This document shows, one piece after another, positions 44,097 to 52,793 of a stretch of DNA of 64,000 bases. Position numbers and translations under genes: made by a program. The number at the start of each line of letters is the position of its first letter. Position 1 is the stretch's first letter. Below the pieces are notes generated by a model. That model was not told the origin of the DNA, did no database searches, and worked only from the letters and a program-made list of their open reading frames with translations. The DNA is taken from assembly GCF_014701195.1 (NCBI RefSeq), contig NZ_AP018712.1, positions 1,010,501-1,074,500 on the forward strand, written 5' to 3'. This stretch comes from Tepiditoga spiralis. GTDB lineage: Bacteria > Thermotogota > Thermotogae > Petrotogales > Petrotogaceae.

Positions 44097-44252
44097 ATGA
44101 AAGACATATTTAGTTTTTCTAATCCAAAACTTTCTTCGCAATACGAATTTATAAAAATTATAAAACATAGTAATGATTATAAAGAAGTAAAAGAAATAGC
44201 TAAGTTAAGACGCGGTAATGTAAAAGAAAATACAAGTAATAAAGTAAAGTAG
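44097..44252 (+). CDS. Small 51-aa protein, unknown function
   Basis: An ORF of 51 codons starting MKDIFSFSNPKLSSQYEFIK and ending NTSNKVK. It has a good ribosome site (GAGAGGTGG) and a promoter about 50 bases upstream. It is basic and lacks a signal peptide or membrane segment. The stop lies eight bases before the ABC-ATPase-like start, which has no strong ribosome site of its own, so translation of the two is probably coupled. I recognise no family. It may be a partner of the ATPase-like protein. Confidence 0.6.
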   Translation: MKDIFSFSNPKLSSQYEFIKIIKHSNDYKEVKEIAKLRRGNVKENTSNKVK

Positions 44253-44260
44253 TTGATGTT

Positions 44261-44986
44261 ATGTTAGAAAATGTAATAACTATGTCTAATTTTAATCTTT
44301 TTATAAATGAAGAAAAAATTTTAAATGATATAAATCTTGAAATTTTTTCTGGTGAAACTATTTTATTATATGGACCTAGAAATTCTGGTAAATCAGCATT
44401 ATTGAGGTCTTTTGTTCATTTGAACGAAGAATTATTTAATAAAGTTGTAGGTGTTGGAGAGATAAGATTTGAGGATAAAGATGTAAGAACAATAGATAAA
44501 AAGTTGCTACGTTCTTTGATAATTTATTCAGATACTTCATTTGTTGAAAATCTTAATTTTTTAACTTTACATGAAATATTACAACTTTCAATAGGCTTGA
44601 AAATAAATGAAATAACAACTGAACATTTTGATATGCTTGAAAAGTTGAATATTGCACATTATTTTTCTGATTTAGATATGCTAAAAAAGTATGATAATCT
44701 TTCAAGTTGGTCAATGGCTGAAAAAATTTCTTTAATTACATTTATTTCTCTTGCAAGGAATCCAAGTGTTTTTATGTTTGATTGTATTTTAGATCATCTT
44801 GATGATTTTGTTTTAAAAGATGTTAAAAATCTTTTATTAAAAATAAAGGAAGAAAGAACTTTAATAATTTCTACACGTAACTTTTCATTGTTTTCTGATA
44901 TATGTGATAAGGTTATCCTTTTAGATAAAGGAAGTATAAAGTTTCATGGTTCAAAAGATAATTTTATGATTAATTTTCCCGAATGA
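44261..44986 (+). CDS. PstB-like ABC ATPase homologue with lost catalytic motifs
   Basis: A 241-aa protein with the ABC-ATPase layout. Walker A is recognisable (GPRNSGKS, 38-45). The other motifs are altered: the Q-loop position reads IIYSD (no Gln), the signature is LSSWS instead of LSGGQ, Walker B ends FMFDC with Cys for the catalytic Glu, and the switch His is Arg (ISTRN). The spacing and the C-terminus (DKVILLDKGSIKFHGSKDNF) follow the phosphate-type PstB family. It can probably bind nucleotide but not hydrolyse it normally. No permease is adjacent. A regulatory pseudo-ATPase paired with the 51-aa protein is the best guess. Confidence 0.75.
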   Translation: MLENVITMSNFNLFINEEKILNDINLEIFSGETILLYGPRNSGKSALLRSFVHLNEELFNKVVGVGEIRFEDKDVRTIDKKLLRSLIIYSDTSFVENLNFLTLHEILQLSIGLKINEITTEHFDMLEKLNIAHYFSDLDMLKKYDNLSSWSMAEKISLITFISLARNPSVFMFDCILDHLDDFVLKDVKNLLLKIKEERTLIISTRNFSLFSDICDKVILLDKGSIKFHGSKDNFMINFPE

Positions 44987-45004
44987 ATATTCGGGATTTT
45001 TATT
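44978..45004 (+). terminator. Intrinsic terminator
   Basis: CCCGAAT, loop GAAT, ATTCGGG and T-rich tail. It overlaps the end of the ATPase-like gene. Confidence 0.88.
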
Positions 45005-45017
45005 TTATATTTATATA

Positions 45018-45026
45018 TGTTATAAT
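45018..45026 (+). promoter_or_regulatory. Extended -10 promoter of the solute-binding-protein gene
   Basis: TGTTATAAT 35 bases before the start codon at 45061. Confidence 0.5.
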
Positions 45027-45060
45027 TATATTGATATTATATTAAAAGGGAGGTGTTTTT

Positions 45061-45798
45061 ATGAAAAAGGTATTGTTTCTTATTTTAGGATTATTGATTT
45101 TTGTTTCAATGTTTTCAAGGACAGTTACTTTTGCAGCTATAGATTGGCCACCTTTTACTGGTCCAACATTGGATAATTATGGATTTCATTCAGAAATTTC
45201 AATTGCTGCAATGAAAAAAATGGGATATGAGGTAAAAATAGAGTTTGTTCCATGGCAAAGAGCTTTAAATATGGTTCGTTCTGGAAAATATGATGGATTA
45301 TTTACAATATACTATTCAGATGAAAGAGCACAGTATTATGCCTTTACAGATGTGGTTTCTACTTCAAACTTAGTTTTTTTTAAGAAAAAGGGAAAAGATA
45401 TACCAAACAACTATAAAACATTTGAAGACCTAAAAAAATATACGTTTGGTGTTGTAAGAGGTTATAAAAACACTGATGAATTTGATAAAGCAGATTATTT
45501 AATGAAAGAAAATGCCAATAATTCTGAAGAAAACTTAAAAAAATTAATTTTTGGAAGAATAGATATTCTTGTTGATTCTAAAGAAACAATATTAGACCTT
45601 TTAAATAAAAAATATCAAGATTTTGTTGGAACATTAGATATAATAAATCCACCATTACAGACATTTAATGTATATAATGCATTTTCAAAGGCTATTCCAG
45701 ACTATAAAAAGTTAGTTGAAGATTTTAATAAAGGACTTCAAATGATTAAAAAAGATGGAACTTATGATAAAATTTTAAAAAAACATGGTATGAAATAA
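45061..45798 (+). CDS. Extracellular solute-binding protein, family 3
   Basis: A 245-aa protein with a signal peptide (KKVLFLILGLLIFVSMFS). The mature protein has the amino-acid-type binding fold: FAAIDWPPFTGP, then GFHSEISIAAMKKMGYEVKIEFVPWQRAL, SGKYDGLFTIYYSDERAQ and the late KKDGTYDKILKKHG. Family 3 members bind polar amino acids or similar ligands for ABC import. It lacks a lipobox and there is no permease or active ATPase gene beside it. The preceding ATPase-like gene is catalytically degenerate and separated by a terminator. It may therefore feed a transporter encoded elsewhere or act as a sensor. Confidence 0.85.
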   Translation: MKKVLFLILGLLIFVSMFSRTVTFAAIDWPPFTGPTLDNYGFHSEISIAAMKKMGYEVKIEFVPWQRALNMVRSGKYDGLFTIYYSDERAQYYAFTDVVSTSNLVFFKKKGKDIPNNYKTFEDLKKYTFGVVRGYKNTDEFDKADYLMKENANNSEENLKKLIFGRIDILVDSKETILDLLNKKYQDFVGTLDIINPPLQTFNVYNAFSKAIPDYKKLVEDFNKGLQMIKKDGTYDKILKKHGMK

Positions 45799-45829
45799 AA
45801 ATAATCCGGCTTAGCCGGATTATTTTTTT
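45797..45829. terminator. Bidirectional intrinsic terminator
   Basis: AATAATCCGGC/GCCGGATTATT stem with T run. It reaches into the last codons of the convergent gene at 45820. Confidence 0.88.
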
Positions 45830-48800
45830 AGATCTTCAAAAGTTATATCTATTATAGTTAAAGCACTAAACTTTAAATCTATATCTGAAATGCTGTTTGC
45901 AACATCAACAGCTTTAGAATAAATTTTTTCTGTATCTTTTATACTGTTTGTTGAAGCTATTTTATCTATTATTGTATTAATACTATTAAATTTCATTTCA
46001 CTGTTTCTTATTTTATAAGATACATCAAAGGCTTTTATGAAAAAGCTATCTGAATTTTTAATTTTATCGGTTATCATATACTTATTAATTATTTTTTCTA
46101 ACATAGCAGTTTTTTGTTCTTCTTTTTCTAAAGTATTTGTTATAGACAGTGCTTTTGTAAAAAAGTCATTTATTTTATCAAACTTCTTTAATTTTAAGTA
46201 GTTATCTATTGTTTTATTTAATATGTCATATTTAGATTTTAATGGTGAAATTGTATCTAATATTATTGAAAATATTAAGTCTGAATCTTTGTATATACCT
46301 GTAATCATATATTTATTCATAAATGAGTTTAAAGCTAATGGTTTGAATTCATCGGAAATTTTATTTTCTATAAATGATAATGTTTTTAAAAGAATGCTTG
46401 AATATTCTTTGTATTGATCATTGACATTTACTGAAAGATAGAAATTTTCTATAATGTTATTTAAAGATTCAAACTTAACTTTTTCATCATTCATTTTATT
46501 TATAATTTCAATTGCACCATTTAAATTTCCTAATTTTACATAGTTTTGAGATATATTTTGAAGTGCCATAGATTTAAAATAGCTATTTCTTATTAAATTT
46601 GCAATGTTTAACGAGGCTGAAAAAACCAAATTTGCATCTTTTTTATTTCCAACACTAACATATTTATTGTTTATTCCAGAAAGAGATTTATATTTTATTT
46701 CTTCATCCTTTATATTTCCAGTAATTTCAATAGCTTTAATAAAGATATATTTTGAATCTTTATTAGTATTTATAGTCAAATATTTATCTAAAATAAAATT
46801 TAATGTATTTATTTTATTGTTTATTTTTAGTATTTCATTTGTTATTTCAAGGCTTTTTACAAAAATATCTTTCGTATTTTCAAAGTACCCTGTTTTTTGA
46901 TATTTATTTAATATCATTATTATAAAGTCGGATTTGTCTGAATCAAATTTTATATTTTTTGCAATATTTAAAGCTTTTGAAAAAAACAAACTGTTATTAG
47001 TAAAGTTTCCTATTTTTATGTATCTATCTATTAATGTATTTAAAGCTTTAAACTTATATTCACTGTATTCTATATTTTCAATTGTATTCAATGATTTAAG
47101 TATAACATCGTCAGAATTTTTGAAATCCTTTATATTCATGTATAATTGCATAACTTTTTCATGTGTAAAGTATTTTTCTTCGCTATATTTTATTGTTTTT
47201 ACAACATCTAAAGCTTTTGAAAATATTTCAGAGTTTATTTTTAAATTATTTGTTTTTATATAATTATTCAGAAGAAATAAAATATTTTCAGATTTTTTTT
47301 CGATTCCATTTACAACATTAAAGCCTTCCATAAACACTTCTTTTGATTTTTCATAGTTGCCTATATTCATATACTTATTGATTATTTTTTGTAAAATTTG
47401 AGTTTTATCAGTATCAACTTTAAAGTTCTCCAATATGCTCAAAGCTTTTGAGAAAAAGTTATTTGAATTTTTAAAATTTTTAATTTCAAAGTAATTATCC
47501 AAGGCAGTATTTAATGTTTTTGCTTTCAATTCATACATTTCAAAACTATTTACTATGTCTAAGTATCTTGAAAATATAATGTCTGATTCGGTAAATATTT
47601 TTACTTTCATATATTTTTCAAATACATAATTTAATGCAGATAGTTTTTCAACATCATCATTTATATTTTTAATACTGTCAAGAGAGTTTAAAATAATTTC
47701 ATTCATAATATCAAATCTTGAAGTTTTAAAGTAATTATTTAATATATTTATAAGTGCTTTTGATTTATATGCTGGATTTTTCATTGAATCTACAGATTGA
47801 ATGGCTTTTAAGAATATATTTTCTGCATTTTTATAGTTTTTTTCTTTAACATATATTCCAATTACATTATTTAATTGTACGGACTTATCTTTATCTAATT
47901 TAATCATTTTAATTACTTCTAATGCTTCATTGAAGCTTTTCATTTCAACATATTTTTCTACTATAAAACTTAAAGTAATATAACTATTTTCGCTACCCTT
48001 ACTAACTATTTCTGCTAAATATACGGCTTTTTTAAAGTCTTTAGATACAGCATAAGCTTGAGCTAATGTACTCATTATTTTATACTTATATAATACAATA
48101 ATAGAAGGATTAATTTTAGGAAAATTATTTGATTTTAAACTTTCGATTATTGCTAAAGCTTCATCTAATTTATTTTTTTCTATGTACTCTTTTATAACTA
48201 ATTGCAGAGTATCAAATCTGTAATCATCATCTTCAATTCTATAGGTTAAAGTTAAAGCTCTTTCTATTTTTCCAAGTTTTAAGTATCTTTGAGCTAAATC
48301 GCTCATTGATTTTGATCTGTCAAAGTCTCCATTACTTGAAACTTTATTTAATATTTCTTTTATTGCATTTCTTTTGTATTCAGAATTTTTTAAAGAACTT
48401 GCTACTTTTAAAGAAATGTCATAAAAAGTATTAGATTTTTCAATATCTTGTATATTATTTTCTTTTACTGTTTTTAATAATAGAGCATATTTAGATTCAT
48501 CATTTGATAAATCATTTATTAGGTTTATTGCACCTACTCTGTCATTTAATTTTATATAGTTATTTATTAAATCTACTAATATTTTATCTGAAATATTTTT
48601 ATCTTTTATATCTTTTGCTATTTTTGCGTAATTAGAAAATAGTATATTATAATTTTCATATACTCCATCTCTTATAAAATTACTCAAAACTTCTTCCATT
48701 GCAAGATATTTTTCTTTGTCTTTATATAGTTTTTCTATAGAATCTGTTAATTTTTCATACTTTTTTTCTTTAAACGAAGAATAAGATACATCAGAAATAA

Positions 48801-49584
48801 TGTTAGTTTTCAACTTTTCATCTTTTAAAGAATTTATAAACTCAATAGTTCTGTTGTAAACATAAGTTTCATTGAAAAAATCTTTGCTGTCTATGATAGA
48901 GTTCAAAATTACATACTTATAATTGTCTTGATTGATTTTTTCTATTATATAAAAAGCATCTTTGTAATTTTTAATTTCAAAATTTTTATTAGATAGTAGT
49001 ATTAAAGCTCTATTTTTATAGTCAATATCTGGAAATTTTTCTGATATTAAAATTAAGTTATTCAATAGTGTTGGGAATTCTACATTTTGAGGGTCTTTAA
49101 AAACAAATTTGGTAACTGTTGTTAAGGCATTGTATCTTTCATTCATATCTTTTAATTTAATTAACATTTCTGTTCCTTTTATAAGATTACCTTTTTTTAC
49201 AGTGTTTTCAATTTTTTGGGGAGTTACTTTTAAAGAATAAAAGATAAAAATAAATAAAAAAATACTCGCTATGACTGATAAAGTTATAGCAATATTTTTT
49301 TTACTTATAATATTTTTATTTTGTTTTTCTTCGTGTTGACTTAAGAGTTCTAAATATTTATCATAAGTCTTTTTTTTATCAGGATCAGAAAGTGTTGTGT
49401 AAGCTTGTTGTATCTCTTGTATTATTTCTTTATATTCTTCTGTATCGACACTATCTTCGGTTTGTTCTAATTCTGTGAGTTTGTCATAATATTCAGACAA
49501 AATCTTTTTGTAAGCATTTGTTATTTCTTCAGTATTCGCATTTTTGCTAACCCCAAGAAGATCATAATAGTTTTTCTTTCCCAT
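45820..49584 (-). CDS. Membrane-anchored J-like protein with about 28 forty-residue helical repeats
   Basis: A 1254-aa protein. Residues 4-75 are a J-like domain (NYYDLLGVSKNANTEE, then AYTTLSDPDKKKTYDKY), but the essential HPD triplet is replaced by YYD (EYYDKL). A single membrane segment spans about 98-118. The rest, over 1100 residues, is a solenoid of TPR-like repeats with a 40-residue period, e.g. SEYKFKALNTLIDRYIKIGN then FTNNSLFFSKALNIAKNIKF. By the positive-inside rule the J-like part is cytoplasmic and the solenoid outside. Without HPD it should not stimulate DnaK. It is a single-gene unit with its own promoter and a GGGGGA ribosome site. The function is unknown; a large scaffold is likely. 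Confidence 0.75.
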   Translation of the reverse strand: MGKKNYYDLLGVSKNANTEEITNAYKKILSEYYDKLTELEQTEDSVDTEEYKEIIQEIQQAYTTLSDPDKKKTYDKYLELLSQHEEKQNKNIISKKNIAITLSVIASIFLFIFIFYSLKVTPQKIENTVKKGNLIKGTEMLIKLKDMNERYNALTTVTKFVFKDPQNVEFPTLLNNLILISEKFPDIDYKNRALILLSNKNFEIKNYKDAFYIIEKINQDNYKYVILNSIIDSKDFFNETYVYNRTIEFINSLKDEKLKTNIISDVSYSSFKEKKYEKLTDSIEKLYKDKEKYLAMEEVLSNFIRDGVYENYNILFSNYAKIAKDIKDKNISDKILVDLINNYIKLNDRVGAINLINDLSNDESKYALLLKTVKENNIQDIEKSNTFYDISLKVASSLKNSEYKRNAIKEILNKVSSNGDFDRSKSMSDLAQRYLKLGKIERALTLTYRIEDDDYRFDTLQLVIKEYIEKNKLDEALAIIESLKSNNFPKINPSIIVLYKYKIMSTLAQAYAVSKDFKKAVYLAEIVSKGSENSYITLSFIVEKYVEMKSFNEALEVIKMIKLDKDKSVQLNNVIGIYVKEKNYKNAENIFLKAIQSVDSMKNPAYKSKALINILNNYFKTSRFDIMNEIILNSLDSIKNINDDVEKLSALNYVFEKYMKVKIFTESDIIFSRYLDIVNSFEMYELKAKTLNTALDNYFEIKNFKNSNNFFSKALSILENFKVDTDKTQILQKIINKYMNIGNYEKSKEVFMEGFNVVNGIEKKSENILFLLNNYIKTNNLKINSEIFSKALDVVKTIKYSEEKYFTHEKVMQLYMNIKDFKNSDDVILKSLNTIENIEYSEYKFKALNTLIDRYIKIGNFTNNSLFFSKALNIAKNIKFDSDKSDFIIMILNKYQKTGYFENTKDIFVKSLEITNEILKINNKINTLNFILDKYLTINTNKDSKYIFIKAIEITGNIKDEEIKYKSLSGINNKYVSVGNKKDANLVFSASLNIANLIRNSYFKSMALQNISQNYVKLGNLNGAIEIINKMNDEKVKFESLNNIIENFYLSVNVNDQYKEYSSILLKTLSFIENKISDEFKPLALNSFMNKYMITGIYKDSDLIFSIILDTISPLKSKYDILNKTIDNYLKLKKFDKINDFFTKALSITNTLEKEEQKTAMLEKIINKYMITDKIKNSDSFFIKAFDVSYKIRNSEMKFNSINTIIDKIASTNSIKDTEKIYSKAVDVANSISDIDLKFSALTIIDITFEDLKK

Positions 49585-49673
49585 AACACTCCCCCTATTG
49601 CTGTATAAAAACGCAAGTTAAGTTTGATACTTAACTTACTAAATTGCTTTTTTCTAATAACCTTTTATATCAA

Positions 49674-49682
49674 ATTATACCA
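49674..49682 (-). promoter_or_regulatory. Extended -10 promoter of the J-like gene
   Basis: TGGTATAAT on the minus strand, giving a leader of about 80 bases. The leader holds a hairpin (AAGTTAAG/CTTAACTT near 49614-49637). Confidence 0.5.
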
Positions 49683-49702
49683 TATAATATTAATATTTAA
49701 AA

Positions 49703-49736
49703 GTAAAAAATGAGATAATTAAACCTCATTTTTTTG
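49703..49736 (-). terminator. Intrinsic terminator of the GGDEF gene at 49839
   Basis: AAAAAATGAG/CTCATTTTTT stem, about 100 bases after the stop codon. It can act in either direction, but only the minus-strand gene lies upstream of it. Confidence 0.65.
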
Positions 49737-49838
49737 ATTGAAATCGTAGAATTTGAGTTAATCTAAGTTATAATTTCATCATTTTTTGAAATAGATCACT
49801 TACTATTTAATATACATATCTTATTTATGTATACATTA

Positions 49839-50873
49839 TTATAATATATTGTATTGATCTTTGCCGTTTTCTTTTGAAAGATACAATGCTTTGTCTGTCC
49901 TTTTTAAGAGTGTTTTTTCGTTATCTGTTGTTTTTATTTTAGTAATTCCAATACTCAAAGTTATTTTTGTATTTAATTTTTTTGATTTATTTTTAATATT
50001 TTTTTGTAATAAATTTATTTTTTCTAATAATGAATTAGTTTCATCAAAATATAGTATAGCAAATTCATCTCCACCCCATCTTGTTACAAAACTTTTATTG
50101 AATATTTTTTCTAATTCATTGGCTACTAATTTAATTGCTAAATCACCTGTATCATGACCAAAATTATCATTTATTTTTTTAAAATTATCTATGTCAAGTA
50201 GTATAGAAAAGATGGTAACTTTTTCTGAAAGTTTTTTATTCAATATTTCTTTTAATTTTTCATCGTAAATTCTTCTATTGTATAAGGCGGTTAAAGAATC
50301 TTTTTGAGCATAAAATTTTAATTTTTCATTAGCTTTTTTTAATTCTGTTTTTTCTTTTCTATATTCATTTGAAAATTGATTTAATAATAAAAAAGAAGTT
50401 ATTAATGTAATTGGAATTTGTATTATTCTATCCATGAATTGGTTTTGTTCATCATAAATTTTTACTAAATTTGGAAAATAATGTCCAAGAAATTGTAAAG
50501 TTATAAATATTGAAACTAATGATATTATTAAAAAAATTCGTGACTTACCATAAAATAAAAAAGAGATACATATTAATATTAAAAAAAAGTAAGCAATGGT
50601 ATTGTTTTGATTCCCACCAGAGTCAAACCAACCATAAGGTATCATTATAAAAATAACAAAAAAGAAAAAAATAAATTTTTCTTTAATTTTATAAGTTATT
50701 TGGCTTTTAAAAAAAGTGTATAAAATTAATATAATAAATATCATCCATTTTAAATTAACATAAAATGGAAAGTGTAAAAGTATATTTCCAACAATTGAAA
50801 TAAAAGATAATATAAAAGATACAATCAATATTATACTAAATAGTCTATCTTCAAGATTATTTTTTTTATACAT
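49839..50873 (-). CDS. Membrane-bound diguanylate cyclase (GGDEF)
   Basis: A 344-aa protein. The first 170 residues contain about five or six membrane segments of no named sensor family. A short coiled linker leads to the GGDEF domain (about 185-344): LTALYNRRIYDEKL, LLDIDNFKKINDNFGHD and TRWGGDEFAIL. The active site is intact, so it should make c-di-GMP. The RxxD inhibitory site is absent (SFVTRWGGDEF has no Arg/Asp five residues before), unlike the other two cyclases in the window. It is transcribed alone from an extended -10 promoter at 50905-50913. Confidence 0.9.
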   Translation of the reverse strand: MYKKNNLEDRLFSIILIVSFILSFISIVGNILLHFPFYVNLKWMIFIILILYTFFKSQITYKIKEKFIFFFFVIFIMIPYGWFDSGGNQNNTIAYFFLILICISFLFYGKSRIFLIISLVSIFITLQFLGHYFPNLVKIYDEQNQFMDRIIQIPITLITSFLLLNQFSNEYRKEKTELKKANEKLKFYAQKDSLTALYNRRIYDEKLKEILNKKLSEKVTIFSILLDIDNFKKINDNFGHDTGDLAIKLVANELEKIFNKSFVTRWGGDEFAILYFDETNSLLEKINLLQKNIKNKSKKLNTKITLSIGITKIKTTDNEKTLLKRTDKALYLSKENGKDQYNIL

Positions 50874-50904
50874 ATTTCTCTCCTTAGAGTTATTCTATAA
50901 AATA

Positions 50905-50913
50905 ATTATACCA
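50905..50913 (-). promoter_or_regulatory. Extended -10 promoter of the GGDEF gene
   Basis: TGGTATAAT on the minus strand, about 32 bases before the start codon. Confidence 0.5.
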
Positions 50914-50999
50914 TGATTTTACTTTTTTTTAAACTTGAGAATTAATTATTTTTAAAGTATAATTATTTTATACAACATAAAAATTAGGAGGGGATCATT

Positions 51000-52748
51000 T
51001 TGAATTGGGATTTAACATTTTTTTATGAATCACCATCATCTAAAAAAATAAAAAAAGATTTAGATGAATTTCTAAATATGGCTCAAGAATTAAAAAACGA
51101 ATATTACAATAAATTGGGTAATGAAAATCTTTCACCCATTGAATTAAAAATATTTTTTAATAAATTAGAAGAATTCGAACAAAAAGGATATTATCCATCT
51201 CAGTATTCTAATTTATTGTTTGCATCAAATACATTAGATCAAGAAGCACAAAAGCTTAGAGCAATGGTTCAAGACTATTTTACTAAAGCTTCTATTATAA
51301 CTTCTTTTTGGTCACCAGTGTTATTAAAACTCAGTGAAGAAAAATTAACTGAGCTAAAAGAATCAAAGGAATTAATACAATACAAACATGTTATGGAAAA
51401 ATTAGTTGATTCAAAAAAACATACATTGAGTGAAGAAGCAGAAAAAGTGATGACAGCATTAAGTAGTTCTTCAAGGGAAGCTTTTGGAGATCTATATGGA
51501 AGACTAACTAATTCGTATGAATTTAAGTTTAGAATAGGTGAAGAGGTAAAAACTATAACTGGTCCACAATTAAGATCTATGAGATTAAATCCTGATCCAG
51601 ATATTAGAAGTAGAGCAATGAAGATGTTTTTTGAAAGATATGAAAAAGATAAAATTACACTTGAACATACTTATAATTCTATAGTAAAACATTATGATAC
51701 TGAAAGTAAACTTAGGAATTTTCCTGAGCCAAATTCTATGAAAAATTTAAAAAATGAAGTAAATGATGAAATAGTAAAAATGGTAATGGGAGTAACTACA
51801 GAAAAAACTCCTATTGTTCATAGTTATTATGAATGGAAAGCTAAACAGTTAAAGACTGATATAACTCTTGCAGATATTTATGCACCACTTAAATCTGTAA
51901 ATAAAGAATATGATTTTGAATCAGCAAAAAAAATTGTTTTAGATTCATATTATCAATTTGATAAAGAATTTGGAGATATTGCTAAATCTTTTTTTGATGA
52001 AAATAGAATAGATTCAGAAATAAGAAAGGGAAAAAGAGGTGGAGCATTTTGTTCTTATTATATTCCAAATAAAAAACCATTTGTTTTAATTAATTATACT
52101 GGAAATATGAGAGATATAATGACTCTTGCACATGAATTAGGACATGGAATTCATGGAACTTTATCTTCAAAACAAAACTTGTTAAATTATCATACTCCTC
52201 TTACAATGGCTGAAGTAGCTTCAGTTTTTGGCGAAATGTTAGTTATGGATAAGTTATTAAATGAATTAAACGAAGAAGATAAAAAGTTATTTATAGCTTC
52301 AAAAATAGAAGATATGTTTGCAACAATGTTTAGACAAAATATGTTTGCAAGATTTGAAGTTCAAGCTCACAAAATGATAGAAGAAAATGGAATGGCTTCG
52401 TGGGAAGAATTGAGTGATTTATATGAAAGAGAATTGAAAATTATGTTTGGGAATTCTGTTAAAATTACTCCAGAATACAAGTATGAATGGGCGTCTATTC
52501 CACATATATTTAATGTTCCATTTTATGTTTATGCTTATAATTATGCAAATTTATTAGTAATAGCTTTATATGAAAAATATCTTGAAGAAGGTAAAGATTT
52601 TGTTCCTAAGTACAAAGAGCTTTTAAGTAGTGGTGGAAATGATTATCCAAATATTTTATTAGAGAAACTTGGAATAGATATAACTAAAAAGGAGTTTTGG
52701 GAAAAAGGATTTGATTATGTTGAAAAATTGATAAAAGAAATAATGTAA
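51000..52748 (+). CDS. pepF: Oligoendopeptidase F family metallopeptidase (M3B)
   Basis: A 582-aa cytoplasmic zinc peptidase that cleaves oligopeptides. The zinc motif is TLAHELGHGIHG (HExxH, near residue 380), followed by TMAEVASVFGEMLV, whose Glu is the third ligand. The N-terminal half matches the M3 oligopeptidase_N fold (FNKLEEFEQKGYYPSQYS). Length fits the PepF group (about 560-600). It starts with TTG after AGGAGGGG. It probably helps recycle peptides in a peptide-fermenting organism. Confidence 0.93.
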   Translation: MNWDLTFFYESPSSKKIKKDLDEFLNMAQELKNEYYNKLGNENLSPIELKIFFNKLEEFEQKGYYPSQYSNLLFASNTLDQEAQKLRAMVQDYFTKASIITSFWSPVLLKLSEEKLTELKESKELIQYKHVMEKLVDSKKHTLSEEAEKVMTALSSSSREAFGDLYGRLTNSYEFKFRIGEEVKTITGPQLRSMRLNPDPDIRSRAMKMFFERYEKDKITLEHTYNSIVKHYDTESKLRNFPEPNSMKNLKNEVNDEIVKMVMGVTTEKTPIVHSYYEWKAKQLKTDITLADIYAPLKSVNKEYDFESAKKIVLDSYYQFDKEFGDIAKSFFDENRIDSEIRKGKRGGAFCSYYIPNKKPFVLINYTGNMRDIMTLAHELGHGIHGTLSSKQNLLNYHTPLTMAEVASVFGEMLVMDKLLNELNEEDKKLFIASKIEDMFATMFRQNMFARFEVQAHKMIEENGMASWEELSDLYERELKIMFGNSVKITPEYKYEWASIPHIFNVPFYVYAYNYANLLVIALYEKYLEEGKDFVPKYKELLSSGGNDYPNILLEKLGIDITKKEFWEKGFDYVEKLIKEIM

Positions 52749-52754
52749 TATTTT

Positions 52755-52793
52755 TACAAAAAAGTGTTTGACTTAGTCAAACACTTTTTTGTA
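52755..52793. terminator. Bidirectional intrinsic terminator, 18-bp stem
   Basis: Perfect inverted repeat 52756-52773 / 52775-52792 between the convergent pepF and permease genes. Confidence 0.9.

Noticed and set aside
46223-47263. Plus-strand open frames opposite the repeat region of the J-like protein.
   Set aside because: Periodic coding repeats create hydrophobic shadow frames on the other strand; no start signals support them.
49614-49637. Hairpin with a following T-rich stretch in the leader of the J-like gene as an attenuator.
   Set aside because: The stem is short and AT-rich and the T run is interrupted, so I note it only as a leader hairpin.
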